A stretch of 64,000 nucleotides of DNA, from contig PYIU01000003.1 in NCBI GenBank assembly GCA_003415625.1, positions 3,844,001-3,908,000 on the forward strand, given 5' to 3'. This DNA comes from Aquanectria penicillioides (Eukaryota; Ascomycota; Sordariomycetes; Hypocreales; Nectriaceae). Below the pieces are notes generated by a model, which saw nothing but the letters and a program-made list of their open reading frames with translations, was not told where the DNA came from and did no database searches. Of this stretch, positions 13,476-26,599 are shown one piece after another; the stretch's first letter is position 1, and each line of letters starts with the position of its first letter. The position numbers and the translations under genes are program-made.

Positions 13476-13668
13476 TATAAGGGTTAGCTAATTAAAGTAA
13501 TATAAAATAGGTCTTTAGGTGACTTATATATTATATGTAAGCTTTAATTTGCCAAGCATTAGTCTACCGCTTAGCAATATATCTTTTATTTAAGGTATAG
13601 CAGTATATCTATATGGCTATACTTAAGAGCCCTACTACCTATTAAGGTAAGTCCTTTATCTCTTTATA
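13476..13668 (-). repeat. LTR 2, shared by gypsy copies A and B (193 bp)
   Basis: It has the same length and boundaries as LTR 1 (start TATAAGGG with G mutated to A; end TTTATA). It serves as the right LTR of copy A and the left LTR of copy B. On the minus strand it is preceded by the polypurine tract AAGAGGAAGGGAGA of copy B, at 13669-13690. Confidence 0.8.
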
Positions 13669-16600
13669 ATTATCTCCCTTCCTCTTAAGCCTAATCCCTT
13701 AGGCTTAAGATTATTACTGCTTATATATATATTATAATTGCCCTATAATTTGTTTATATATATACCTAAACATTTTGCAATTATTTGTTAGTTCTATAGT
13801 GGTTATTTTAGGTTATATTTATATAATATTATTATTATTATTGTTTTATATTATAATAGTCTGTTTTAGTTAGTAGTAACCTATTATAGTATAAATTGCT
13901 TTATAATATTTAATTGGCGGCTTATTGTATAAACTTTAACCTTTTCTTTTCCTTTTTATATTTTATATAATAGTTTAATTTATTTACTATACTTTTATTA
14001 AAACTTTTATAATATCTTTTCTTTTTTAGGCCCTTTTAGTATTGGCCTATTAGGAATAGTATTATAGTAACCCCTTTATTAATTAATTTATAGATAAAAG
14101 TCCTTACTTTTATTGCCTTTTATAGAAATATAATAATTTTTCCCTTATCTACTGTATTGGTTTATAGATTGCTTAATGTATAGTTTGCTAAGATGCTAAT
14201 CAATCTTATAGTATAATATATTATTTAGTATTTTTTATTTATTTCTTGCTTACTTTATTTAAATCCTTAATAAGCTTTAGCTAATTGCAGTTTAATACTA
14301 GAATTGCCTTATTAAAGCCTATCTTGCTAATAAGCCTAACTCTAATAATAACCCTTTTTTATGCATTAAGTATTAGCGCTTTATATATACTGCTAAATCT
14401 ACTGCTAATGCCTAATATTATATTTATAATACTATTAAGAAAGGCCTCTATTACTATACTGTTTTTACTATACAGTCTGCCTAGCATTAACTTAAGGAAG
14501 TAGCTTTGCTCTATAATCTCTTTATCCTAGATTTTTAGTTTTAGGTAAGTATTCCTTTATTAATTATTTATTAATTGTTTATTGCTAATTTATATTAATA
14601 TTAATTTATTTTTAATAGTCTTAAGTACCTTTATAGTTATTTTGCCTTAATTATTTCTTTTTATACCTATAATAATAGTTTGCTTTATAATTTAAACTGC
14701 TTATTTAGCGCCCTTTAGTATATATATAAGACTCCTATAGATATTGCTAAAAAATATAGTCTATTTAAGTAGCTAATTGCAATAGCCCTTTATATATTAA
14801 AAGCCTTATAGCTCTATTATAAGAATTCTACTTTTTAGATTATTATAAAGTATATTGGCTACCCCTCTATTTATTATAGAGCAATTAATGGCCCTTTATT
14901 TAGTAATATTAAGGGTTTTAGCCTTAATAATAAAGGTAATATTTTTAATAATAAGTTATTTATAGCTAGTAATGCAAGCAATACCTTTATTTATACTATT
15001 AATAAGTATACTACCTTTACTATACCTTTTATTAAGTTTGCTAAATCTTAGGGCAAGTCTATTGCTAGGCCTAAAAAGCCTATAGCCCTATTAGTTGCTT
15101 GCCCTTTTATAAATGTTTAGTGCCTTACTTTAGCTCTAGAAACTAATACTATAGTATTGGCCTATTTAGGCATTCCCTTTTTGTTTAATAAGGATTTATA
15201 TAAAGCTTTACTGCCCTCTTTTTAACCTTCTCTTAAAAGGCAGGCAGCCCTTACTGTTATGCTGCCAATACCTATTATTAATAGTATTGCTAGCCTATTG
15301 CATGCTTAACAATCTATTGTACCCTCTTTAATTTTAGCTCAATCTTTTAGGAGTGCATTTAACTCTACTATTAGTAGTAGCGATAATAACAATAAAGATA
15401 TCCTTACTGCTATTTTTGCTTATAAGGGTAAGGGCAAGCATTTAGTAAGTGCTTATTGCTCTTTTAGTTTTATTATTGCTATACCTCTATTTTCTTTAGC
15501 GGTCCTAAAGCCTTTTACTTTCTCTTTTGGCCCTATAGTAAAGAAACCTAAAGTTGCTTTTGCGCTAAAAAAGGCTAAGGCAGCTTTTGCATTAAGGAAG
15601 GTAAGGGCTATTTTTACTATTATAACTTATTGTAGTGCTTATTAAGCGTTAAAGAAGTTTATTTAATTGTTTATTAATTTTTATTAATATATTTTAGTTT
15701 TTTATTTAGTAGTTAATTTAAATATAGCAACCTTTAATAGTGCTTTCTTTATTATTATATTATTTTGCTTTTTTTGCTGTATAGTAATCTATAATAGTAT
15801 TAAATATAGTTTTTTAGTAAATTAATTAATAGTTAATCTTTTAATTAATTAGTCTAATATATACTTATTGACTGTTAATTGATTATTTAATATTATAGTT
15901 TATTGTTTTATTTTTGGTGGATTTACTTTATTTGCTTATAGTACTTATATACCTTATTTTATGCATTTGTTAAGTGACTTAAAGGCTTTTAGGTATTGTA
16001 TTCTATTGGCTATTTTAACTATTTAATCTAATAGAATTTATCTCCCTTTATTTTTTTATAGGATATTATTTTCTTAACCTTTTACTTATCTTTTTTATCT
16101 TTTAGCTTATAGAGGCTAGTTAATTATTTGTTATTAGCTTAGCATGCCTTTAACTATAGTTTTAAAAGTGCTATTAAAAATATATTATATATCTTTTAGT
16201 ATTATTTTAGTAGGTATATTTAGTATATTTATTTACTGATTCTACTAGCTATTGCAACCTTAATAAATCTTAAAGCTAGCTTTTTATTCTTAAAGTAGAA
16301 ATTTTTAATAGATAGCTTTACTATATCTCCTTTTTTATACTCTTTAGGTATATAGTTCTTATTGTAATATTTAGCTTAAGACTCTACTGCCTATTGCTAG
16401 CACTTTTATACTTTATTATACATTTATTAAATAATTATAATGCATTTTGCAATGCTTTAAACTTAAGTTTTTATTTATTATAGAATATATTCTATAACCC
16501 TTAGGTAATAACTATAGAAGGCTTGTATTAGCAATATACTAATAGTGCTATATTAGCTATTATTATATATAAATTCTGCCTTTAGGAGTTATACTGCCTA

Positions 16601-18609
16601 TTTTTAGGGTGAGCCCTTAATGTATACTTATAGGTACTTTTTTAGGATTTAGTTAATGCACTTTATTTAGCTATTTATTTAGGGATAGTATACTATAGAT
16701 AGTTAATAAACAATTGCCTGCTCTTTTATTAGGTCTTTTTAGAATTAACTAATAAAGAGCTTATCCCTATTGCTTATAATGCCTTTTAGGGTATTAAATT
16801 AGCATTTTACTTGCTTATAGAGTAATTTTACTAATTGTACTATTATAAGTAACTTTTTAGTAGGGATAAATATAGTATACTTTATTATATAGTATATAAT
16901 TACTAGAATTGTATTATATTTCTTGCCATTAAAGTAGGCGCTATTAGGCAGCCCTATAATAAAGTCTATACTTATTTCTTAAAATGGGTGTACTAGTAAT
17001 AGTAGTGATTGAAGTTGCCTATAGGGCCTATGCCTTAGTGTATATATGCCTTAGCATTGCTAATATTACAGTATATAGTCTTTTACATTTTCTGCAATAT
17101 TCTTTTAATAGAATTTTCAGCTAATAAAATCTAAGGTCTTAGCGGCTTCTATATGCCCTATTTTAGGGTTATTATAGTGCCTTTATAGGATCTCTATTTA
17201 TAATATTTCTTAATTAGGAATTATTAATCTTCCTTTATAGAAAAGAGTATTTTATTTATTATAGTAATAGTTTCTTTTCTTTTTAGCTATTAAGTGAACT
17301 TTTATTATTTGCTATTAATAAAATTTATTATTAGCCTACAGTTTGCAGATAAGGTCTTTTAGTTTATAAGATAATTGCAATAAAAATGCTATTTTGCCTT
17401 TTATAAGCTTGGTTATAATTGGGTATAGAATGTACTATTTTAATATAGCAACTTTAGCTTTAAGCAATTCCTTTTAGTTAGTCTTTTTTACTGCTATCTA
17501 CTAAGTGTGCTCTAATTGCTATACAATAGCATTACCCTCCTTTTAGGCATATATAGCAATAATGGAAATAGTTAAGCTTTAATAGTAATTGTTTGATTTA
17601 ATGGTTGAACTTAACCTTAAAGGCAAAGGCATCTCTCTTCCTTTAACTGTTATAGGCTCTACTCTTTTAAGGCTGGCTCTTATAGCTTATATATATGCCT
17701 TAGCAGTTAGGGTTTTGCCCTTTAAACCTGCAATTATTTTGTATGTATTTAGTAGTAGCTTATTTACTAATTAAAGCTTTACTAATAGTATAGAGATTAC
17801 ATTCTAATAGGAGATTTCTCCTTGTATATAATTGGGATATCTAGACAGTTTATTGGCCGAGTTTAACTTTTTTGGCCGATGCTATATATTAAAGTTAAAG
17901 GGTGCTAGTTAGTAGACCTAATAGGCAAGCCTTCCTTAAAGGTCCTATATTAATATAAAGATTATACCTTTTAGGGCTTTATAATCTATTAGTATTAAGA
18001 ACTTTTTTAATAGTTTTAGTAAATAATAGCTTTAGTGCTTTAGGCTTTCTATAATAGCTAAAAGCTTCTATTGATCTATTGCCTAATATTGTTCTATATT
18101 TAAGAGCTTCTTTAATTAATATGCAATTAGTTTCTATTAGTCCTCTATTAATTAAGATAGAATGCTAGCTATTGCCTTAAGGGATGTATCTATCTTTACT
18201 TTAGTATATAGAGTAGGGTTTTAGTATTATAGAATAATTGCAAAATAAAAAGCCTTTTTTAGTTTTTAAAATGCCTTTTTAACTTTTAGGCTTTAAATAA
18301 ACTCTTTTATTTTATAGCCTTTTTTACTGCCTTTTAGTATTGCTATTAATAGGCTAGTTATACTTAAGTATTTTAGGATAAATTTCCTATAGAAATTATA
18401 GAAGCCTAAAAATATTTAGACCTCTTAATATATTTAAGGTAGCTTCTATTTAATAATTGCTTGCACTTTATTTAGCTTTATTTTTAGGCCTTTTTAGATT
18501 ATTATATACTTTAGGAACTCTACCTTTTATTAGTAAAATGCATATTTAGATAGCTTAATATATAATTGTGCCTTATAGAGTCTTTATAGGACCTTTAATA
18601 TATTTTTAG

Positions 18610-18670
18610 TATATTATTCTTGTATTTTAGAGTATATAATAATGTTATTTAGGTATGCTATATAATGTAT
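18610..18670 (-). pseudogene. Decayed gypsy reverse transcriptase motif, copy B
   Basis: Minus-strand translation reads HYIAYLNNIIIYSKIQE then stop. This is the catalytic YLDDIIIYS segment of a Ty3/gypsy reverse transcriptase with both catalytic Asp residues changed to Asn by RIP-type transitions. It is better preserved than the copy A counterpart. Confidence 0.8.
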
Positions 18671-19919
18671 ATTTAGCAATCTAATAAGTGTTTAATGGAT
18701 ATATACTTAAAAAGTGGCTAATGCATTAATTAAACCGAATGGCATTACTGTATATTTAAAGTGTTTATATTTTATTTAAAATGCAGTCTTCTAGCAATTG
18801 CTAGGCTTAATGTAAATTTAATAGTAGGCATTTTAAATATTAATCTTTAAGATCTATTTTGCATTAGCTAAGCAATCTAATAAGTCCTCTATTAATAGCA
18901 ATAGATAGTAGTTTTTAATAGTTATAGCATTAAGATTTTAATAATCTATATATAGTTATAGCATTTTATCCTTCTTTAGTATAAATAATATAGGGGCTTT
19001 TGCCTTACTTATAGAGGTATTAATTTATCTATTTACTGTATTTTTAGCGATATACTCTTTTAGGGCTTCTGCCTACTAGCTATTAGTTAGGTATATTGAA
19101 CTATATAGCGGCTTTTTGCCCTTCTAGAGGTTAATGCTATACTTTGCCCCTTTTAGAAGTAATAGCCCTTTAGTGGCTTCCTTATTAAATGTCTTTTGTT
19201 TAGACTTTAGTTTTAGAGGCAATATTTCTAAAGTTAGCTTTAGCTTTTTGCCTAATTTGGCTATTAGTTGCTTATTTAGCAATAGTATGCTATATATATA
19301 TATAACTTAAGCTTGCTCTTTATTCTATAGGAGTTCTTTTGCAAATACTTTTAGGTTAACTAAAGATATAGGCTTATAGTTTTAAGTTGCGGTTTAGGTA
19401 TTAATCTTTATTTCTTTCTTCTCTATAGAGGCATTAGAGAGGAGTAGGTTGCTAGCCCTTTTAGGGTATAGCATTTTAATAAATGTTTGCTTAATTTTTT
19501 AGGGAAAACCCTTTAAATAAATTAAAAAGAATATTAATATATATATACTGCTAAAAGGAGTTATTTTATTTTAGAAATCTTATAAGCTAAATGCCTTTTA
19601 ATCTTTAGCTAAATATAGGTTTAGCTTTTTAATCAATCTTATGCTAATAAGGTTAATTTATATATAAGTATTTATATTTATATAGACCTTAATTTTAATA
19701 TGCCCTTAAAGGGCAATTGCCTTACCTATAATAATGTTCTTAATTAGGATTATTTTTAGTTTTAATGTAAGAACTTTAGCTATAGTCCCTATATCTTTTT
19801 GTTTTTTAAGGAGTCCTAAAGTTCCTTAGGTATAGTACTAATAGATTGGATCTATATATATTTTTGTAATTAGGCTAGCTTTAGCTTATAGCCTTAGTCC
19901 CTAAAGCCCTTTTTAGGTA

Positions 19920-19970
19920 GCCTATAGTCTATAGTTAGGTAGCCTAGCCTATTGCAGTTATAGCAGTATA
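19920..19970 (-). pseudogene. Decayed Gag CCHC zinc knuckle, copy B
   Basis: Minus-strand translation gives CYNCNRLGYLTIDY. This matches the CX2CX4HX4C nucleocapsid knuckle with His and the last Cys both turned into Tyr, each a single G-to-A or C-to-T change. It places Gag on the right side of the internal region, as expected for a minus-strand element. Confidence 0.7.
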
Positions 19971-21160
19971 GTTAATTTAATCTATTGCTTTTTGGCTTAT
20001 TGCTATATAATTGTTATTCTTGCGACTTGCCTAAAGTATATAGACCCTTTAGGCTATAGAAACTTGCGCCCCTTTTAGATAAAGGCCTTAAATAGCTCTT
20101 TAAATAGATTGCTTTTTAAGGTCTATTTAAGCTATTAAAAGGATGGCTTTTCTTATAATTTTTACTTAAAGCTTACTTATTTTCCTTCTTAATATAGGCC
20201 TATAGCCTTTCTGCCTTATAGGCTATATTCTTTAGTTTTAGGAGGTCTATTTACTTATAGTTTATCTCCTTCTTTAAGGATTTCTACAAGCTATAATAGT
20301 ATTAATAGGCCCTATTTTTACTTTTTTCTTTATAGTTTAAAGTCCCTAAGGATAGATATATTGCACTTTAAGCGCAAAAGTAATCCATTAGGGACTGCTT
20401 AATGGACTATTAAAGTTTTAATAGCTTATTTTATAATTCTCTCTTTTAAAGGTTTAAGTTTATATACTTCTTTTGCATAAAGTTAATAAAGTCTTACTAT
20501 AAGGGGCTCTTTAGGCTCCCTTTATAGTTCCTTTATTAAGTTTATAGGCTAAAGTTAAATTTAATTATTGCTTATTATATCTTTTGCGCATTAATGCAGC
20601 CTAATTAAAGATTATTTATTAATTTAATAGCTTTTATTTAATTATTAATCTTTATGCCTATTGCATTCTCTATAAGGGTTCTATAATTATAAAATAGGGG
20701 TTTTTTATAGTTCTTTCTTAAGTTTATTATAAAGCAATTAATTAATTATTTTAAAATCTATATTTATATTAATTGCTACTTTACTATTATTAACTATTAT
20801 TTAATAAGCATTTAAATAATTTATTATAAGGCCCTACCTTATAGCTCCTTTATGCTTTATTATAAAGGTATATTATACTTATTAAATATTTTTTAATAAG
20901 TTTATTTGCCTTAAGATATTAATCTTAAGTTATAGCCTAATTAATATATATAAAAGTCTATTAATGCATTCTATTTTAGACTTCTTAAAGCTTTCTTAGC
21001 TATTAGCCTATTAATAGAATCCTAATTAATTAGTTTTAAGGGCTATTAGTATTCCCCTTCCTTTTGGAATTAAGGAGTAATTAGCTTATTAGGGTTCTAT
21101 TACTAATGCATTAGCAATCCCTTAAGTTATTTATTAATTAATTATATAGTTCCCTCTATC

Positions 21161-21400
21161 TTATGCTATATTAATTACCCTATAGGGTATAGAAATTAAA
21201 GAATTATAAGGGTTAGCTGATTAAAATGATATAAGATGGGTCTTTAGGTGATTTATGTATTGTATATAAGCTTTAACTTACTAAGCGTTAGTCTACCGCT
21301 TAGCGATATGTCTTTTATTTAAGGTATGGCGGTATACCTATATGGCTGTGCTTAAGAGCCCTACTACCTATTAAGGTAAGTCCTCTATCTTTTTACAATT
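21161..21400. repeat. 240-bp repeat unit 1: 44-bp leader plus LTR 3 (21205-21397)
   Basis: A 44-bp leader containing the palindrome ACCCTATAGGGT is followed by a 193-bp LTR. The same 240-bp unit follows immediately at 21401. The leader is missing at LTR 1 and LTR 2. Differences from unit 2 are nearly all transitions. Confidence 0.75.
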
Positions 21401-21640
21401 TTATATTGCGCTAATTACCCTATAGGGTATAGAAGTTAAAGAATTATAAAGGTTAGCTAATTAAAGTAATATAAAATAGGTCTTTAGGTAACTTATATAT
21501 TATATATAAGCTTTAATTTATTAAGTATTAGTCTATTGCTTGGCGATATATCTTTTATCTAAGGTATAGCAGTGTACCTATATAGCTATGCTTAAGAGCC
21601 CTACTATCTATTAAGGTAAGTCCTCTATCTCTTTACAATT
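21401..21640. repeat. 240-bp repeat unit 2: 44-bp leader plus LTR 4 (21445-21637)
   Basis: This is a direct repeat of the preceding 240 bases, so the array ends with two LTRs in tandem rather than one. Local unequal exchange or slipped replication would produce this; a solo LTR inserted in phase is less likely because the 44-bp leader is repeated too. Confidence 0.75.
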
Positions 21641-22543
21641 ATTAAGGAGGTCTTAAAAACCTTTATTAAACTATTTAATACTTAATTTCTATCTTAAAAT
21701 TAGGATATAAAGGTATTTAAGAGTTAGTATTAGGTTCTTTATGATTTTTAGTAAATCTTTTATAAAATAAATACCTTAAGAATAGACTATAATTTAGAAA
21801 TTAAAAAACTTTCTATAAGTAAAAATAATAGAGAAACCTTTTTAAAAAAATACCCTTAAATAGTTAAGAAGGTTTTAAAAAATAGGCTTTTAATTAATAG
21901 TAAGATTACCTATAAGTTATAGGAAAAGGTATTTTTAAATAATCTATTAGCTAGTAAATATATTATAGAAGCAATTAATAATGCTTTATTTTAGTATTAT
22001 AAGGAATTAATAAATAAAGAAATAAAAGGCTTTAGAAATAGTAATAGTAATAAAAATAAAGAAGATAATACTTAAGGATTTAATTAAAAAGCATTTTTTA
22101 TTCCTTTAGCTAATAAGGCTAATAATGCCTTAAATCTTAAGTATTTAGGTACTTAAGTTAGTATACTTTACCTTTAGTTAGGCTTGGTCTTATAGGCTAG
22201 TAGGAAGTAAAGGGATTTTAGTTAAATCCCTTTAAATTTAAAGATAAGTTTCTCTTTAAGGAGAAAGAAAGTAAAGGTTAAAGGGATCTTAATTAATAAT
22301 ATAAAGGGGCTTTTTCTAACTTTATTAGCATATATATATAGCTTTTAGGCGCCTAATTTAAATGACCTAAAAAAGGCTATTAGTAACTGCTAAAGCGAAA
22401 TATTAACTTAAGGACTATAGACTTGCCTTTAGATAATTGCCTAATTTAAAGAGTTAGAAAAGAATTTAATTATTTAAAATGCATTATTAATTAAGGAGAT
22501 TAAATAGGTGTGGGTTAATAGTGATTTTAGTGTAAAGTTATAG
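21641..22543. other. Unclassified RIP-mutated remnant
   Basis: AT-rich DNA between the gypsy array and the copia element. Plus-strand reading gives lysine/asparagine-rich stretches broken by stops, without a motif I can assign. It may be the host element into which the copia element inserted. Confidence 0.4.
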
Positions 22544-22582
22544 GTAGAAGGGCTATTAGCTGTAGTATTATAGGTAGAAAGG
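22544..22582 (+). repeat. 30-bp tandem repeat interrupted by the copia insertion (left part)
   Basis: Unit 1 (22544-22573) starts GTAGAAGGGCTATTAGC. Unit 2 begins at 22574, is interrupted after nine bases by the copia LTR, and resumes at 29355. Joining the halves and counting the 5-bp duplication once gives exactly 30 bases again. This independently fixes the insertion site and LTR ends. Confidence 0.75.
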
Positions 22583-22810
22583 TGTTAAACCTAAGGTATC
22601 CTATATATAGGGAAACATTAGGACGCACTTTAGATTATAGAAATAAAGCTTAAAATAATTAGATAAAGGTCATATAAATATAATATAGCTCTATTAGGTC
22701 TAGCGCAACCTAACCCCTCTTTTAGAGCCTAAGCAATAAAGTAAGGCTAGAAAGAACAAAAAGAAGAAAAACAAAAATATATACAATTATACAACTAATT
22801 CAATTTAACA
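22583..22810 (+). repeat. 5' LTR of the copia element (228 bp)
   Basis: Begins TGTTAAACCTAAGG and ends TTTAACA. It matches the right LTR without length change; differences are transitions, with the 5' copy carrying more A and T. Confidence 0.85.
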
Positions 22811-25800
22811 ATTAAAAGTCTTAAAGCTATATTTATTAATGCAGCTATAACTATTTAATTAAGCTTTAAAAGCAAGAAATAAACCTTATATTTTAATTCT
22901 AAACTAAATATATAAAATAACCTTTAAGACCTATATTCTTAATAACCTAAATAATTAGAAAACCTTTAAATAAAACTATAAAGTAAAAATTACTATAGAA
23001 TAAGTTAAAAAGCTTAAAATCCTTAAGGACTCTTTTTAATTTAAGACTACTTAAATTTCTAAGCCTATAATGCTAATTGCTATAAGATACTTTATAAAAG
23101 AGAAAGTTAAGGCTAAAAGCTTAAAATTAAAGTTTATTTAATTAATATAAAAGGCAATTATAATAATAGAGCTACTTCCTAAAGATTAAAAACTATTAAA
23201 ATGCAAGCTTATAATATTCTACTATAATTAAGAAAAATATAAGATTAAAGTAAATAGAATTTATAATATTTTTAATTAAATAATAAAGAAAATAAGCCTT
23301 TATTATATTTAAATATATTTATCTATAATAAATAAAGGGAATAATAATAATAATATTATAAAATTCTATAATAACCTTAAAGCTATATATAGAATTAATA
23401 ATATATTAAAAAGAAAATAAGCTTAAAAATGCTATTTTAAAGTGCTAAAATAGACTTTAAACCTTAAAATTATTTAATAAAATTAAATTATTAATTAAAA
23501 ATAGTTTATAAAGATTATAACTATAAAAAATATTGCTAAAGCCTTATACCTAAATATATAATTTATAGACTTAAAATAATACTTTAAAAGTTACTTTTAA
23601 ATATTTCTTTAAATTACTAAAGTATAATATAAAGATACTATTAAGAAAAGTACCTATATACTAATTGCTTTTACTTTAAGTTTTAAATATAAGATTAAAA
23701 AAAGAAAAGAAATTAAAAGAAAGTAATATAAAGCTTTAATATAAAAGGGGAACTTTAGACCTATATTTTAAGGCTTAAACCTACTTTCTAAAAAATATTT
23801 TTATTTAAAGAGCTTATAACCTAAATAACTTAAGTTAAAAAAATAAAAATAAACTCTAAAGAAAGATAATTACTGTATTTTATATAGGAAATTATACTTT
23901 AATGCTAATACCTAAAAGTGCTAGATTGCATTCCCTAAAAATATATTTAAGTAAATAAAAAGGCAAAAGTAAATAAATAAAAGATAGAAAATATAATTAA
24001 AAGATTAAATTAAAGTTTAAAAACTATATAAAAAGCTTAAAAAGCAAACTATATAATTAATTAAAGATTTAAACTAATAATTAATATTATAAATCTTAAT
24101 CTTAAATTCTATAGCTATTTTCCTTATTTTATATAGTAAATACCTATTATAAATCTTAATTATATTTAACTTAAGGACAATACTATATATTTTTAATAAT
24201 AAAAAGAAATTTAAGAATCTTAAACTAGCTCTATTTAATAAAGTTATCTTTACTAAATTAAAGAACCTTTTAATTTTAAAATATAAAAATATAAAAATTA
24301 AAGTTTAAAACCTATAAAATAAAGCTTATTTTTTTATTTTAAGATATATTACTTATTGCCTATAAATTAAAATAAATTTAATTTTATTAAGAAGACTCTA
24401 TTAATATAATTATTAATAGAATTAAAGAAATAGAGATAATATTCTAAAATATAAAAGTAGGCAAGCTTTATATAGATTAAAAATTGCCTATAATTAATAT
24501 ATTTTAGATTATAAGCCTATTACTTAAAAATAAAGCTTATTTATAATAAATAAACCTTATTATAACTTATAGATACTAAAATATCTATAATAAGCAAAAG
24601 CTATAAAATAGCACTATTAATTAAATTATTTAAAACTTAAAGCATTAAAATACTTAATTAACTATACTATTAGTATAAAGATTAAAGGCCTAATAATAGT
24701 TAAATATAATACTTATAGATTAAGTAAAATAAAATGCTAAAAGTACTGCAAACTATAAATATAAAGCTTAATTCTTAAAGAGTAAGTTTCTTTAGATTTC
24801 TATAACTTTTAATTTAATATAATAAATCTTTCTTTATGCACTATTATAATAAACTATATATTAGAAATATATTAAAACTATTACTTTAAAAATTAAAAAG
24901 AAAAATAATTATTATTAATACTATAAAACTTTACTTAAATATTAAAAATAAAATATAGAATTAAACTTTAAATAATAGAAATAAATAATAAGCTTTAAAA
25001 GAGCAATTTAGTCTATATATAGCTAAATTAAAGAGAAATAGCAGTAAAAAAAAGTGCCCCTTAAATATAGCAATAAAATAAATTAAAAGAATATTTTAAG
25101 GGAATAGTAAAAAAGAAAATAAAAGTTCTTGCAATTAAGAGTAATCTATTAGCTAAACTATAGCTAGAAATAGTAAGAATAGTAGTATATCTATTAAACT
25201 AAACTTTAAAATAGGGACTTAAGTGGAAAATACTATATAAGAGCTTCTTTTTATTAATTTAAAGCTTAAATAAGGATTGTAAGCTATAAATTACTTACTT
25301 TAGGATAATTAATTGTAAATTATTTATAATAACTAAAAATACTTAATTAAAGAAGAATTAACTTATATTTAAAATAAGCCTAAAGGCTTAAATAGATTAT
25401 TTTATAGAATATAATTTCTAAAACCTTTTTTATATTTAAAATCTAATTACTAATTAAATATATATAACTTAAAATATTATCTTTAATAATAAAGACCTTT
25501 TTTTAGTAAGTAATGCTAAAATAAGAGAAACTATAGATAAAAAGACCCTTAAAGAAATATAAATATAAATAAAAGCTCTTCTTAATGTTAAATAGATTAA
25601 TTAAGTAAATAATATTAATTAACTATAAAATAAGCTTTAAACTATTAAAATAAGCCTTTAAAATATAGTTAAAGATTTAAAAACTAAAAAGAAAAAGAAT
25701 ATAAATAAACTATAGATTAAAGATAAAAAATACACTTAACTATAGTTTAAACCCTTTTTAACTCCACTAAAAAGTCTAGCTTCTACCTTTTTAGCTTTAG

Positions 25801-26599
25801 CAATAAAGTAAAAAGGAAAATACTTAATACCCCTAACACTAAATACTAGCTTATAGAGGGAATAGATTAAGCTTAATTAAGCCTTCTTTATAGAAATAAA
25901 AGCTATACTATTTAAAAAATGCAAAAATACTATTATAATTAAAGCAATATATACTAAAATTAAGTATAAAAAGTATAAACTAAAATATAAGCTATAAAAG
26001 AATAAAATAGACCTTAACTTAAAGAAATAAAAACTCTATTAAAAGAACCTACCTAAGGTATTAAGTTCTTATAGAAATATTCTTAAGTATAAGTTTAAGG
26101 CTATATTTCTAAAAGTAAAGAAAATATACTTAAAGAATTACTAATAAATAAAGTCTTAAATTAAAATATTAAAGAGTAAAATTAAGTTTTATAACTTATA
26201 ATTTATTAATTATATATAGATATATATATATATAAGTTTAATAAATATAGATACTTATAGAAATATAAAGCTAGACTTATTATTTAAGGAGATTAATAGT
26301 AAAAGGTAAGTTCTAAAGAAATATATATTGCTATATTAATAGGAAAATTATTTAAAATATTGCTTATAATTATAGTAAGGTTTAATCTTAAAATGCTATA
26401 ATTTAATATAATAAATGCATTTATAAATATAAAATTGCTAATAGATATATTTATAAAATCTTTACTAAAATATAAAAAGGGCAAAAATAAAAGCTAAGTA
26501 TTATTACTTAAAAAAGCACTTTATAGATTAAGAATTATACCTTTTTTATAGTAAATAAAGCTTAAAATAATATTATAAAATATTAGTTTTAAATTAATC

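Larger units (their letters stand above)
5791..13668 (-). mobile_element. Ty3/gypsy-type LTR retrotransposon, copy A, RIP-destroyed
   Basis: An internal region of about 7.49 kb lies between LTRs at 5791-5983 and 13476-13668. The orientation is minus: on that strand a polypurine tract (AAAAGAAAGGGAGA) directly precedes the left LTR, and a decayed RT motif YLNNIIIY (from YLDDIIIY) is readable at about 10935-10975. Stop codons are everywhere, so the element is dead. It is more degraded than copy B: at most sites where the copies differ, copy A has T or A where B keeps C or G. The right LTR is shared with copy B, so the two form a tandem array rather than two independent insertions. Confidence 0.8.
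13476..21397 (-). mobile_element. Ty3/gypsy-type LTR retrotransposon, copy B, RIP-mutated
   Basis: This is the second unit of the tandem array: shared LTR 13476-13668, internal region about 7.54 kb, LTR 21205-21397. It aligns with copy A at an offset of 7685 to 7687 bases along its length, so the copies are nearly colinear. It keeps more G and C than A. Readable on the minus strand are a decayed CCHC zinc knuckle near 19925-19965 (Gag) and the RT box near 18620-18660, in the order Gag then Pol expected for this orientation. It differs from A by 44 extra bases next to its right LTR (21161-21204). Confidence 0.8.

Noticed and set aside
14285..17774. Short open frames inside the AT-rich island (14285-14503, 17589-17774)
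   Set aside because: They have Leu/Ile-rich, motif-free translations, lie antisense to the gypsy element's coding strand, and the matching stretches of copy A are broken. They are chance frames in AT-rich DNA.
5791..21640. CRISPR array or satellite, because of regularly recurring blocks
   Set aside because: The recurring blocks are LTRs about 7.7 kb apart or a single 240-bp duplication; there are no short regular repeat-spacer units and the genome is eukaryotic.
26293..26484. 63-codon minus-strand frame inside the copia element
   Set aside because: It is antisense to the readable RT region and has only Ile/Asn/Phe-rich low-complexity content.
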